Assembly (NCBI RefSeq): GCF_013423785.1
Contig: NZ_CP058952.1
Coordinates: forward strand, 682,001-746,000
Direction of reading: 5' to 3'
Source of the DNA: Chitinibacter fontanus
Lineage (GTDB): Bacteria > Pseudomonadota > Gammaproteobacteria > Burkholderiales > Chitinibacteraceae
DNA: 64,000 bases
The translations under genes were made by a program, and so were the position numbers. Every line of letters starts with the position of its first letter. Positions within the stretch are counted from its first letter, which is position 1. The notes below the pieces were generated by a model. That model did no database searches. It was not told the origin of the DNA and saw nothing but the letters and a program-made list of their open reading frames with translations. Of this stretch, positions 51,666 to 61,281 are shown one piece after another.

Positions 51666-52199
51666 ATGTCTACAGTCATGCTCAATGGCACACCGATCAG
51701 TATTGGTGGCCGCTTTCCACACGTTGGTGATACCGCGCACAGCTTTATGCTCGTCGATCTTGGACTACAAGACGTGGCGCTTTCAAAGTTTTGGGGTCAG
51801 CGCAAATTGATTGCGGTTGTTCCAAGCTTAGATGCGGCCATCGGCCTAACGATTGCTCGGCAACTAGAAAAACTGGGGTATGAGCTGACCAATACCGCAA
51901 TTATGACCGTGTCAGTAGATACCCCCTATGCGCTTTCTCGAATTAATGAAGCCGAGGGCTTTCGCAAAATTCAACTCATGTCCACATTACGCGGGCGCGA
52001 TTTTCATAAAGACTACGGCGTGATGATCACTGATGTGCCGTTATCAGGCCTGATGACCACCGCACTATTTGTACTCGATACTAACGATACGGTGTTGTAT
52101 GCGGAATTAGTGCCTGAATTGATGAATGAACCCAATTATGATGCAGCCATGGAAATTCTGAACCCTCCCCCCGCAGAAGCCCAAGCCGATGCAAATTAG
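51666..52199 (+). CDS. Tpx-like protein lacking all reactive residues
   Basis: A 177-aa paralogue of the thiol peroxidase encoded next to it. The two align without gaps over 166 positions, and I count about 66 identities. Of the active-site residues, Thr57 is Ala, the peroxidatic Cys60 is Gly, the resolving Cys94 is Asn and Arg132 is Thr; only the Pro before the motif remains. There is no Cys in the protein at all. A peroxidase role is therefore excluded, yet the frame is intact, with a good AGGGG before the ATG and its own terminator. A regulatory, structural or hetero-oligomer role is possible. Confidence 0.85.
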   Translation: MSTVMLNGTPISIGGRFPHVGDTAHSFMLVDLGLQDVALSKFWGQRKLIAVVPSLDAAIGLTIARQLEKLGYELTNTAIMTVSVDTPYALSRINEAEGFRKIQLMSTLRGRDFHKDYGVMITDVPLSGLMTTALFVLDTNDTVLYAELVPELMNEPNYDAAMEILNPPPAEAQADAN

Positions 52200-52216
52200 C
52201 TAAGCTGTTGTGTGAT

Positions 52217-52246
52217 AAAAAAAGCCGATCCGTCGGCTTTTTTTTA
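52217..52246 (+). terminator. Terminator after the Tpx-like gene
   Basis: The stem AAAAAAAGCCGA / TCGGCTTTTTTT with loop TCCG separates the two Tpx-like genes into distinct transcripts. Confidence 0.92.
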
Positions 52247-52338
52247 TCTGGGTAGCCCCAATGTAATGAGTGCAACAATAAATCAACAACATGCAATTTT
52301 TCTAACACCACTGATCTTAATATTCTGGAGAATTTCGA

Positions 52339-52839
52339 ATGGCTACAGTTACTCTTGGTGGCAACCCAATCAATGTAAATGGCAACTTCCCAAGCAAAGG
52401 AAGTGCAGCACCGGCCTTTAGTCTAGTTGCAAAAGATTTATCAGACCTTAGCTTGGCCAGCCTGGCCGGCAAACGCAAAATTTTGAACATTTTCCCAAGT
52501 GTAGATACACCAACGTGCGCAGCATCTGTACGCCGCTTCAATGAAGCGGCATCTAAGCTGGAAAACACCGTGGTATTGTGTATTTCTGCTGACCTACCGT
52601 TTGCTCAAAGCCGTTTTTGTGGCGCGGAAGGTTTAGAAAATGTGATCAATCTGTCGACTATGCGCGGCCGTGAGTTCTTGGCAGCCTACGGTGTGGAAAT
52701 CGCCAATGGTCCATTGGCAGGTGTAGCTGCTCGCGCAGTGGTTGTGCTGGATGCCAACGATCAAGTCATCCATAGCGAACTGGTTGCCGAAATCAAAGAT
52801 GAACCAAACTATGCCGATGCACTGGCTGCATTGGCCTAA
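52339..52839 (+). CDS. tpx: Thiol peroxidase Tpx
   Basis: A 166-aa atypical 2-Cys peroxiredoxin reducing H2O2 and alkyl hydroperoxides with thioredoxin. PSVDTPTC places Thr57 and the peroxidatic Cys60; SRFCGAEG places the resolving Cys94; Arg132 is in [17 protein letters not shown] adds the conserved Cys81. GGAG precedes the ATG. It closely matches E. coli Tpx. Confidence 0.97.
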   Translation: MATVTLGGNPINVNGNFPSKGSAAPAFSLVAKDLSDLSLASLAGKRKILNIFPSVDTPTCAASVRRFNEAASKLENTVVLCISADLPFAQSRFCGAEGLENVINLSTMRGREFLAAYGVEIANGPLAGVAARAVVVLDANDQVIHSELVAEIKDEPNYADALAALA

Positions 52840-52976
52840 TCGCTAGCGAGCATTAATGATCCAGCCAAACCTGGCTGGGTCGTTACAGCAAAGCGGGGCA
52901 AATACCGTACAATATCTGTGCGCTATTTGCCCTTTTTAACACCCAGCTATTTCACCCCTGTATTGCGATCCATTTG

Positions 52977-53759
52977 ATGACCCACTGGCCCAGCGAACTC
53001 TTTAATCAGCATCCTGCATTCACCCCCATCAAAGCCCATTTGGCAATGTTTTCGGCTCCCCCCACTTATGCGGATTGGGCGCAAACACCAGTGATTGCCC
53101 ACAGCGCCAGCGGGGCTCCAATTCGCTTTGTCCCCAGCGAACAAATTACCGAATATTACGAGCTAGCAGTGTATCGGCACGGGCATGTAGCGACCCGGCT
53201 AAATTGGCATGACACCTTTAATGCCATGATCTGGCACGCATTTCCACGCAGTAAGTCGGCACTCAACGCAATGCATCAGCGCATTATTGATGCCAACCCT
53301 GAAGATAAAGTCCGCGGTGCAGCACGGGATGCGGCAACTCTGTTTGATGAATGCGGTTTGATCGTGCCATATAGCAACCCGGCGCTCATCGAGCTGCTGG
53401 AACAACATGAATGGACGGCGCTATTTATGGATCAACGCGCTGCATGGGGAGCACAAATTAGCGCCATCACATTTGGACACGCCAATTTTGAGAACCTACT
53501 GACGCCATTTATTGGCTTAACCGGCAAATGCTGGCCAATTGCTGTACCCGCTGATTTTTTTGTGCTTGATATTGCCGCACAATGCCAACATCTTGATGCG
53601 CAACTGAGCGCCCTAATCGATGCCGATCACCTGCAAAAGCCTAAACAGCTACCAGCCCTACCCTACCTCGGTGTACCGGGCTGGTACACGCAACAAGACC
53701 ATGCTTTTTATGCCAACGAAAGCTACTTCCGACCCAAGAGAAAAGCAGCCAGTACCTGA
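52977..53759 (+). CDS. DUF3025 family protein
   Basis: A 260-aa soluble protein of the DUF3025 family. The typical segment RLNWHDTFNAMIWHAFPRSK and the later GHANFENLLTPF are present. The function is unknown. A TTG one codon before the ATG is also in frame. No close partner gene; it converges on the DUF748 gene. Confidence 0.82.
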   Translation: MTHWPSELFNQHPAFTPIKAHLAMFSAPPTYADWAQTPVIAHSASGAPIRFVPSEQITEYYELAVYRHGHVATRLNWHDTFNAMIWHAFPRSKSALNAMHQRIIDANPEDKVRGAARDAATLFDECGLIVPYSNPALIELLEQHEWTALFMDQRAAWGAQISAITFGHANFENLLTPFIGLTGKCWPIAVPADFFVLDIAAQCQHLDAQLSALIDADHLQKPKQLPALPYLGVPGWYTQQDHAFYANESYFRPKRKAAST

Positions 53760-53812
53760 TGTATCCACCTGCATGACAATTCACATAATGCCTGCAAGCC
53801 AATACCCCGAAA

Positions 53813-56800
53813 TCACTGCAATTTAAACTGCACCCGAGACTCTGGCCCATGATCCTTGTCGGTCAAAGCCTTGCCTGGGTTAAGCAGTGGTTTAGTGGTA
53901 AAAATGCGCTCCGCTGGTAAACCAGCTTCTTTCAATGCATTTTCGACGCGTTTAGCTCGTTGGGTCGCCAAGGCCAGTAGCTCTTGCTCGCCGACCACAA
54001 TATTTTTCAAGATCAGCGCCCTCATTTCATCAGTCGGCAATTTTTTATTCAAACCCAGCATATTGCTTGGCTTTTCAAATTTGCTTTGCGCATATACCGC
54101 CGCAATCAGAGCAGGCGTTTCCGCGTCGCTGATGGCCACCTCACTTTCCGATTCAATAGATTCGGTCGCCGAACCGAATTGCGCCGCTTTAATTGCGCGC
54201 ATTTTTTGCCGAAGTACGCGCTCCCGAATTCCATCACCATCCACCTCTGCATCAGCCCAGCCCGCAATTTCCAATTGCAGCGTCGGACGATCATTGAGCA
54301 CTTCAGTGAGTCGCTGCAGAGCTGTGTTAGCAGCCTCATTCAGACGCACCGACCCTGGTTCAAACGTTACATATGACAAGCTAGGCCCATCGGAAAGGGC
54401 ATTTGCTAGGACATCAAACGGCGCTGTTACTACTTTCTCCATGACATTACCGATCACTTGCCAAATAACTGCACCAATTTTGAATTGCGGATCATTTAAG
54501 GAGCCTTCAATCGGCAAACTTAACTTAATTTGCCCATGCCGATCGGTTAGCAAAGATAAAGCAAACTTGACCGGTAATTTGGTTGCATCGGGACTGTTGC
54601 TTGGCTCATCAGCCAAAGTGAGCTGGTCCAAAAACAGCTTATTACTAGCCTTGAGTTTGCCGTTTTCAATGAAGTACGCCACGTCCATCGACAACTTACC
54701 TTTACTGATCCCGTAGCCCGCATATTTGGCAGCGTAAGTTGAGGCGGCCGTGAGCTCATACCCCTTCACACCGCCCTTCAAATCAATAAAAATATTTTTA
54801 GCGAGCGGATTTAAGGAGCCTTGTATCTGAACCGGTGCAATTTTATCGACACTCCCTTTTAAATCTAACTTCGCTCGGGTGTCATTCTGGCTCGAAATAC
54901 CACTAATCAAGCCGCCCATTTCAGTTAAATTTGCCGTGTAGTTGGGCTTAATCAGCAAATCACTATAGCGAATATTGCCTTTGCTAAGCTGGATCTTGCC
55001 AACCCGAATTGGAACAGGGGCACTTGCTGTATTAATGGCCACCGATGCCTGCGCAGCCTTATCAACTTTGCTGGGCACTGTAGATTCTCGTGTCACCGAA
55101 GCCTCGCCAGCATCAGCCACCATAATATCCTGCAGGTTCATCCGCCCATTGGGTGACAAAATCAGCCGCGAAAAGAAATCATCCAGTTTGATCTCGGCAA
55201 CGTCCACCTTGACGGGCGAAAAGTCGGCTTTGATGCCATTAATCGCCAACGATTTCCATTTCAAAAAATCATCACCACTGGTTTTATCCAAGGCATACAA
55301 CTGGCGTACCGCTAAGTTACCTTCGTAGGACCCAGAAAATTGAGGGGCTGTATTTAAACGTAACTTTCCCTTGGCATCGACATAACCACTCGCCAGTGAC
55401 ACATTGATATAGCGACTAAAATACGGCTGCATATATGCGGCATCTAGGCTGCGTGCATCTAGCTGTAGCTGCGCAGAAAAAGGCTGTGGAACAAATGGCC
55501 CTAGCACCTCAATCGAGGTTGCTCGACCTGCTTTGGCAGTTAATTTCAATTGCGCAGATGTGCCCGGCTGGGTGTCGAGATTTTTGACATTCAATCCGAT
55601 CTGTTTTAACTGCACTGGTGCCGGCTTGGTTAAATTGCGGTCTTCAACCCTCAGTGCGTAATCATCCAACTGTAACTCAGCCAGTTTTACCCGCCACGGT
55701 TTGTTCTGGACCGACGCGCCCGTGGCTGCTTGATTGTTTTTACTCGCGGGGAAAATAGTTAACAGATCAAGTTGCTGACCGGGCAGCAATGCCAAATCAA
55801 CATGAGCTTTGTTACTACCCAAGCGAGCAATATCAATCACTTGGCTTTGGCTATCGAGTGCGAGCCCCTGCAACGCAAACTGGTTAATTTCTATGGCTGG
55901 CTTGGCTTGCTTTGGCAGTTTCAGCGCTAATTGCTCCAGTTGGACTTCTCCAGCCTTGAGTTGATATTGCAAAGGCTCGGCCTGAAACTCAAAGTCAACT
56001 TTAGCCCCCAACTTCCCTCGCAAATCGGCCTGTAAAAATGCACGATAATAGCTGGCAAAATCTTGCAACTGCAAAGCGCTCAGTGCCGTCGATCCGATCA
56101 GTTTTACAGGTAGCGTGGTCGCCTTTACATCTAATTCCAGCTGGGCACCTTGACTTGTTTTAGCCTTAAATTGCACCGGAAATGGTTTAGCACTGACGGT
56201 AGACCAATTTTGGCCGGTAATCGCTAAATCCGTCAGCGTTTGCTCAAAGACAGGCTTGACCAGTTGATCACGCCAAACAATTTGACTGTTCTTAATTGCA
56301 ATCTGATCAAGCTGAAAAGTAGTGGCGCGGTCTGATTTTGCACGCTCGCGGCTCACGACACTGGCAATTTGGCGCTGAGTTTTACTAATCGTAGGGGCTT
56401 GCATGGTGAGCCAATTGATCTGCCCCTGCTCATCACGGCTGGCAATCAAATTCATGCCATCAATGCCGACTTTTTTAAAATGCAACTCGCCGAGTAAAGG
56501 CTTGAAATCACTCAACTCAATATCAAGCTTACCCAGTTGCAGTGCATCTTGCTGATGGATCTGTAGTTGTAGATTTTGAATTTGTGCCTTGCCATTGAGC
56601 AGCACCGTAGCCCGATTTTTTTCTTCACGAAACACGATATCCAACTGGGTATTGAGCTGACCTTTGGCGATTCGCAACCCTGCAGGCAAGGGGGTATAGC
56701 TTAGATAATCAGTAATATCAATGTTTTGGGCATTAAACGATAGGGAGGTATCGAGCGAATCTTTAAATGGTTTGGTTTGCCCTTTAATTGCAAACGGCCT

Positions 56801-57379
56801 GCCATTGAGTCGCCCTGCTAACGCGGGCGCAATGTATTCATCAATTCGCTGCGGCATATTTGATACAAATGGCAGCGCTAAATCCAACTGATCGATTTGC
56901 TGTTGCGAGCCCTTAAACCGATCATCAAGCTGAAAATTACCTTGCACAATCCGGATATTATTCAAGGCAAAGCGCAGCGGCTCAGCCGCCGGTTCGCTAG
57001 GATGCTCTTGCTGCAACAGATCGGAAAAATTGAACTGCGCTTCGCCTAGACGAACAATCTTCAATTTGGGTTCGGTTAAAGTCAGCTCACGCAGCACAGG
57101 ACCACCGCGAAAAATCGACACTAATTCCGCATCGACGACCACAGTTTTTACCGAAAAGAATTCTCCATAACGGTCTTTTATCTGCAGCTGATCCAAACTG
57201 ACTTTGAACAAAAACGGGTTAATCGAGACCCCCGCCAAGTGCACCTCCCGCTTGAGTGCGGCACTAGCTTTGCGCTCAATGATGGGGCGGAGCAACGGTG
57301 GCAAAGCCAGCATGGCAATTAAACCTAAGCCGAGAACCACGCCCAGCGTAGCAACAATGCTCGAGAGGTACTTTTTCAT
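53813..57379 (-). CDS. Giant DUF748 / AsmA-like envelope protein
   Basis: A 1188-aa protein anchored by one N-terminal helix (about 6-30) with a huge periplasmic part of beta-rich repeats. The opening PPLLRPIIERKASAALKREV and the LTEPKLKIVR-type segments match the DUF748/AsmA group, whose members (AsmA, TamB, YhdP) are thought to bridge the envelope for phospholipid transport. The last roughly 170 residues (after FEPGSVRLNEAANTALQRL) resemble an OmpA-like fold. The start at 57379 is an ATG without clear Shine-Dalgarno; a TTG four codons upstream is possible. A role in lipid transfer is inferred from family. Confidence 0.82.
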   Translation of the reverse strand: MKKYLSSIVATLGVVLGLGLIAMLALPPLLRPIIERKASAALKREVHLAGVSINPFLFKVSLDQLQIKDRYGEFFSVKTVVVDAELVSIFRGGPVLRELTLTEPKLKIVRLGEAQFNFSDLLQQEHPSEPAAEPLRFALNNIRIVQGNFQLDDRFKGSQQQIDQLDLALPFVSNMPQRIDEYIAPALAGRLNGRPFAIKGQTKPFKDSLDTSLSFNAQNIDITDYLSYTPLPAGLRIAKGQLNTQLDIVFREEKNRATVLLNGKAQIQNLQLQIHQQDALQLGKLDIELSDFKPLLGELHFKKVGIDGMNLIASRDEQGQINWLTMQAPTISKTQRQIASVVSRERAKSDRATTFQLDQIAIKNSQIVWRDQLVKPVFEQTLTDLAITGQNWSTVSAKPFPVQFKAKTSQGAQLELDVKATTLPVKLIGSTALSALQLQDFASYYRAFLQADLRGKLGAKVDFEFQAEPLQYQLKAGEVQLEQLALKLPKQAKPAIEINQFALQGLALDSQSQVIDIARLGSNKAHVDLALLPGQQLDLLTIFPASKNNQAATGASVQNKPWRVKLAELQLDDYALRVEDRNLTKPAPVQLKQIGLNVKNLDTQPGTSAQLKLTAKAGRATSIEVLGPFVPQPFSAQLQLDARSLDAAYMQPYFSRYINVSLASGYVDAKGKLRLNTAPQFSGSYEGNLAVRQLYALDKTSGDDFLKWKSLAINGIKADFSPVKVDVAEIKLDDFFSRLILSPNGRMNLQDIMVADAGEASVTRESTVPSKVDKAAQASVAINTASAPVPIRVGKIQLSKGNIRYSDLLIKPNYTANLTEMGGLISGISSQNDTRAKLDLKGSVDKIAPVQIQGSLNPLAKNIFIDLKGGVKGYELTAASTYAAKYAGYGISKGKLSMDVAYFIENGKLKASNKLFLDQLTLADEPSNSPDATKLPVKFALSLLTDRHGQIKLSLPIEGSLNDPQFKIGAVIWQVIGNVMEKVVTAPFDVLANALSDGPSLSYVTFEPGSVRLNEAANTALQRLTEVLNDRPTLQLEIAGWADAEVDGDGIRERVLRQKMRAIKAAQFGSATESIESESEVAISDAETPALIAAVYAQSKFEKPSNMLGLNKKLPTDEMRALILKNIVVGEQELLALATQRAKRVENALKEAGLPAERIFTTKPLLNPGKALTDKDHGPESRVQFKLQ

Positions 57380-57593
57380 ATTCAATGCCAATTAATCAAA
57401 AAGCTACACGAAAGGAGCTTTTAAGTTCAAGCGGAGCTGCTATTGTAATTGAATTCACTATAAGACATATATCTCAGCCCCGAAGAACATAAGGGGAAAA
57501 ACTAACAGGACTTGGGGCACTGAACACAGTAAAATAATCGTATACTTATATATGAACGCGTGTTTGCTTCAATCACGACCTAGGATTGCCGTA

Positions 57594-58811
57594 GTGTTCT
57601 CGTTTTTCCGCAAAAAAGGTCCCGACGGACAAGAGGTTTTAACTCAAACCGCGCCGATGACTCAAACTGGCGTCGGCGTAAACACACGCCCCCGCAATCC
57701 AGAAACCATTAGTCCTCCTGTAGCGCCACCAGAAGCCCCCAAGCCTGCCGCAACGGAAGGCCATTACGATTTATCGCAGCTTTCGATTGAAGTATCGAGC
57801 AGCAGTGACTCACTCAGTGCCGCCGAAGAGCAGGCTGCCATGCTGCACGCCAATGGTCAGCTGGCTGCTGCGGTGAAAGTCTTGCAACAAGACAAACCCA
57901 ATTTTGCGGGCAAGCGTCGGCAAGAGTCGTGGTTGATGTTGTTTGAGCTTTTGCAGCAATACAATCAGCGCGAAGCATTTGAAGCTCTCGGCCTAGAATA
58001 TGTGGTTGAATTTGAAAAAACCCCACCGACCTGGCAAGCACAACAAGCAGTAGAAAAACACAAACCAGCGGCTAGTGCTTACTTTGCCTTAAGCGGCAAG
58101 CTTAGCCACGATAGCATCGATAAGCAAATCCAGGCTTTTTATCAATTACACCAAAACAACGACCAGCTGCGCATGGATCTGAGCAAAGTCACCGAGATTG
58201 ATACCATCTCGGCAGCAGAACTCTTGGCCGCGCTACAGCAAAGTCATAAAAAGCCCAATAGTATTCAATTGATCGGCAGCCATATTGTGCTAGAAATTTT
58301 GCGGCGCCATATCGAAGTGGGTCGCCGCCACCCAGCTGAAGCACCGTTCTGGTTGCTATTGATTGAATTGCATCAGGTACTCGGCCTGCAAGACGAGTTT
58401 GAAAACCTAGCGGTTGATTACGCAATTACGTTTGAAGTATCTCCACCATCGTGGGATGCGCGTCAAGCGCCAAAATCGGTCGAGCAAATTGCTCGCGCAG
58501 AAGCGCAGGCACAAGCCGAGCTCAAAGCGGCCGAGCAGGATAAAAACACCCTCAGTGGTGCAATCACAACCGCGCATCCTGAGCAATTGGCGCAGCTCGC
58601 TAAATTGGTCGAGAAAAGCTTGGCGCCAGTGATCGACTTACGCCACATTCAACGTATCGACTTTGATTCTGCAGGCCAAATGCTCAATCTGGCGATGCAG
58701 TGGTTACAAGAGGGTCGCCAAGTACGCTTTATCAATGTCAATCCATTGGTCAGCACCTTGCTACGGGTTATGAGCATCAGCGAAATGATCAGTGTTGAAT
58801 TGCGTAAATAA
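57594..58811 (+). CDS. Double STAS-like domain protein
   Basis: A 405-aa cytoplasmic protein. After a Pro-rich linker (about 15-55) there are two copies of a helical segment, each with an FE(V/K)xPPxWxA(Q/R)QA motif (EKTPPTWQAQQA and EVSPPSWDARQA). Each is followed by a STAS-like strand-helix unit (MDLSKVTEIDTISAAELLA and IDLRHIQRIDFDSAGQMLN). The protein is thus an internal duplication. STAS domains act in sigma-factor, lipid-transport and transporter control; the role here is unknown. The start is a GTG giving VFSFFRKK, with AGGAT upstream; an ATG at 57552 is an alternative. Confidence 0.75.
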   Translation: MFSFFRKKGPDGQEVLTQTAPMTQTGVGVNTRPRNPETISPPVAPPEAPKPAATEGHYDLSQLSIEVSSSSDSLSAAEEQAAMLHANGQLAAAVKVLQQDKPNFAGKRRQESWLMLFELLQQYNQREAFEALGLEYVVEFEKTPPTWQAQQAVEKHKPAASAYFALSGKLSHDSIDKQIQAFYQLHQNNDQLRMDLSKVTEIDTISAAELLAALQQSHKKPNSIQLIGSHIVLEILRRHIEVGRRHPAEAPFWLLLIELHQVLGLQDEFENLAVDYAITFEVSPPSWDARQAPKSVEQIARAEAQAQAELKAAEQDKNTLSGAITTAHPEQLAQLAKLVEKSLAPVIDLRHIQRIDFDSAGQMLNLAMQWLQEGRQVRFINVNPLVSTLLRVMSISEMISVELRK

Positions 58812-58932
58812 TCTACTTAACGCCCTTTTGCCCCTTCAAGCCATCCTCTCCGCACAATCTGAACTTGTATTTCCGCACCAGTGTCGCCACTTATAGGACA
58901 TCACTGATTATTTTTACGAGCGGGGAATATCT

Positions 58933-59508
58933 ATGCAGCAATTTGATGGCACCACCATCGTCTCAGTTCGGCGCGGCAATCATGTTGCCGTCGGCGGCGA
59001 TGGCCAAGTGACGCTAGGCAATATTGTAATCAAAGGCACCGCCCGCAAAGTGCGCAAATTGTATCGCGATCAGGTGATCGTCGGTTTTGCAGGCGGGACA
59101 GCGGATGCTTTTACGCTATTCGAACGCTTTGAGGCTAAGCTAGAAAAGCATCAGGGCCACCTGACCCGCGCGGCGGTAGAAATGGCGAAAGATTGGCGCA
59201 CTGATCGCATGCTACGCAAACTGGAAGCCATGCTGATTGTCGCCGACCCCACTGCCACGCTCGTCATTACGGGCAATGGCGATGTACTAGAGCCGGAAGG
59301 TGGGATTGCTGCGATAGGATCTGGTGGCGCCTACGCGCAAGCGGCTGCCCGCGCTTTACTGGAAAACACCGACCTTCCCCCCGAAGTCTGCGTGAAAAAA
59401 GCCCTCGAAATCGCGGGTGATCTATGCATTTACACCAATCAAAATCACATTGTAGAAAGCATGGGGGCGGCACCAGCGCAGCTCACGGATCAAAGCGAAG
59501 CGGTATAA
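58933..59508 (+). CDS. hslV: ATP-dependent protease subunit HslV
   Basis: A 191-aa proteasome-like peptidase. The family's catalytic Thr is Thr7 after a six-residue propeptide (MQQFDG, then TTIVSVRRG). [27 protein letters not shown] and [14 protein letters not shown] are diagnostic. GGGGAA precedes the ATG. The partner ATPase HslU normally follows at once; here the next gene is birA, and HslU is not in the window. Confidence 0.95.
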   Translation: MQQFDGTTIVSVRRGNHVAVGGDGQVTLGNIVIKGTARKVRKLYRDQVIVGFAGGTADAFTLFERFEAKLEKHQGHLTRAAVEMAKDWRTDRMLRKLEAMLIVADPTATLVITGNGDVLEPEGGIAAIGSGGAYAQAAARALLENTDLPPEVCVKKALEIAGDLCIYTNQNHIVESMGAAPAQLTDQSEAV

Positions 59509-59578
59509 AAAGTGACGGCGCGCGCCGATTGGCGCGGCCACTTCCCCGTTGCTGCGACATTTCTCGTAAAATGTCGGC

Positions 59579-60544
59579 ATGACTGATCCAATCCGCCTTT
59601 TGCGCGAACTTGATGCGCAACACTTCACCTCGGGTACCGCGATTGCCGAACGTTTGGGGATTTCGCGCGCCAGCGTTTCCAATGCACTGGCGCAAGCAGA
59701 GCAATTTGGCTTGCTGCTTGAGCGTCGCAGTGGTGTTGGCTACCGACTGAGTGAACCAATCGACTGGCTAGATGCACATACTATTACCCAGTATTTACCT
59801 AGCGACAGCGTGTTGTCTATCTCTATAGTCGATACCCTTGAATCAACTAACCGACAATTACTCAAAACCCCACACCATGGGCAGGTGCTGGCCAGCGAAT
59901 GGCAAACCGGAGGCCGTGGCCGCCTAGGTCGGCGCTGGCTTGCTGCACTAGGTGGCGGCCTAATGTTCTCGGTCGCTTGGCAATTTAATGGTGGCCCAGC
60001 CCAACTGGCAGGCTTATCGCTGGCCGTGGGCACCTTAGTCGCACAAACTTTACAAGCGGCTGGCGTTAGCACAATCGGCTTGAAATGGCCTAATGATCTG
60101 CTGATACAGCAAGGCACTGACTTTGCTAAAGTCGGCGGCATCCTGATCGAAATGCAAGGCGATGCACTCGGCCCCGCACAAGTCGTGATCGGGATCGGGC
60201 TCAATATTGCATTTCCCAGCCATTGGCAGAGTGAATTAGACCAAAGTGCTGCTAGTTTGCAAGCTGCTGGCTTGCGCTACCAACGCAATGAATTACTAGG
60301 CCGATTACTAAGCAATCTAGAAGCAGGGCTGATGCAATTTGCACAATCCGGTTTTGCCCCCCTACTTCCGCAATGGGAAGCTTTGAATGTATGGCAGCAG
60401 CAGTCGGTGAGTGTCATTTCACCCGATGGCAGTACACAAAATGGGGTATTGCTAGGGCTCGCGGCAGATGGGGCGCTGCGGCTTAATACCCCTTCCGGGG
60501 AAATTCTTATTCACACTGGCGATGTTAGCTTAAGGCGCGCATGA
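59579..60544 (+). CDS. birA: Bifunctional biotin ligase / biotin operon repressor
   Basis: A 321-aa protein. An N-terminal helix-turn-helix (about 5-60, GISRASVSNALAQAEQFG) makes it a BirA-type repressor. GGRGRLGRRW (111-120) is the biotinoyl-AMP loop. KWPND (169-173) and Lys184 in AKVGGILIE complete the active site. It biotinylates carboxylase carrier protein and binds bio operators. The stop codon overlaps the coaX ATG (ATGA). Confidence 0.93.
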   Translation: MTDPIRLLRELDAQHFTSGTAIAERLGISRASVSNALAQAEQFGLLLERRSGVGYRLSEPIDWLDAHTITQYLPSDSVLSISIVDTLESTNRQLLKTPHHGQVLASEWQTGGRGRLGRRWLAALGGGLMFSVAWQFNGGPAQLAGLSLAVGTLVAQTLQAAGVSTIGLKWPNDLLIQQGTDFAKVGGILIEMQGDALGPAQVVIGIGLNIAFPSHWQSELDQSAASLQAAGLRYQRNELLGRLLSNLEAGLMQFAQSGFAPLLPQWEALNVWQQQSVSVISPDGSTQNGVLLGLAADGALRLNTPSGEILIHTGDVSLRRA

Positions 60545-61281
60545 TGCAGCAAGCCTTACTACTCGATCTGGGTAACACCCGCTTGAAATGGCGATTGGGT
60601 ATGGGTGCGGTTCACAGCGCCGCCGATCTGGCCAGCTTTGACCAAGCCTGCGCTGCAATCGCGAAGCCAGCGGCGATTCTAGCTTGCGTCGTTGGCGACG
60701 AAGATCGCTTTGCCGCCATTTGTGCCCTATGCCAAGCACATTGGCAAATGCCGATACAGCGATTACAAGTCAGTCACCATGCCTTAGGAGTGACCAACCA
60801 CTATTGGCCATTAAGCCAACAAGGTTGCGATCGTTGGGCTGCCGTCTTGGGCGCGAAGCATCATTTTCCGACGCAAAACCTATTGATTGTCTCCGCGGGC
60901 ACGGCCTTAGTAGTTGATACCCTAAGCCGTGATGGCCATTTTTTGGGTGGCACCATTAGCCCTGGGCTGGGGCTAATGAAAGCCTCGTTACAGCAGGCAA
61001 CTGCCAAACTACCACTAGCCCAAGGTCAATACCAAGCCTTCCCCAGCAATACGCACGATGCAATAGAGACAGGCTGCCTCAGGGCTATAACAGGTATCAT
61101 TTCACAAGCCAATCAAATAGCTGCATTTGAAGGTATACCTATAGAGCGTATTATTTTATTTGGTGGTGATGCCGCCCAGATTCAAGCACAACTTAACGTG
61201 CCGGCGCAGACAGTAGATAATCTGGTGCTTGATGGATTGTACGCTTTGCATTGCGCTGCAGAGGGAGCCTTTACGCAATGA
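60541..61281 (+). CDS. coaX: Type III pantothenate kinase
   Basis: A 246-aa ASKHA-fold kinase for the first step of coenzyme A synthesis. LLLDLGNTRLKW (6-17) is the ATP-binding motif, GTALVVDTL and GGTISPGLGLM are the second phosphate and pantothenate sites. LFGGDA is also present. It overlaps birA by four bases, and its stop codon overlaps the next ATG, so the three genes are translationally coupled, a pairing usual in betaproteobacteria. Confidence 0.94.
   Translation: MMQQALLLDLGNTRLKWRLGMGAVHSAADLASFDQACAAIAKPAAILACVVGDEDRFAAICALCQAHWQMPIQRLQVSHHALGVTNHYWPLSQQGCDRWAAVLGAKHHFPTQNLLIVSAGTALVVDTLSRDGHFLGGTISPGLGLMKASLQQATAKLPLAQGQYQAFPSNTHDAIETGCLRAITGIISQANQIAAFEGIPIERIILFGGDAAQIQAQLNVPAQTVDNLVLDGLYALHCAAEGAFTQ

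Noticed and set aside
53856..54716. A 286-codon open frame on the plus strand
   Set aside because: Antisense to the DUF748 gene, low-complexity Ser/Leu composition, no ribosome-binding site.
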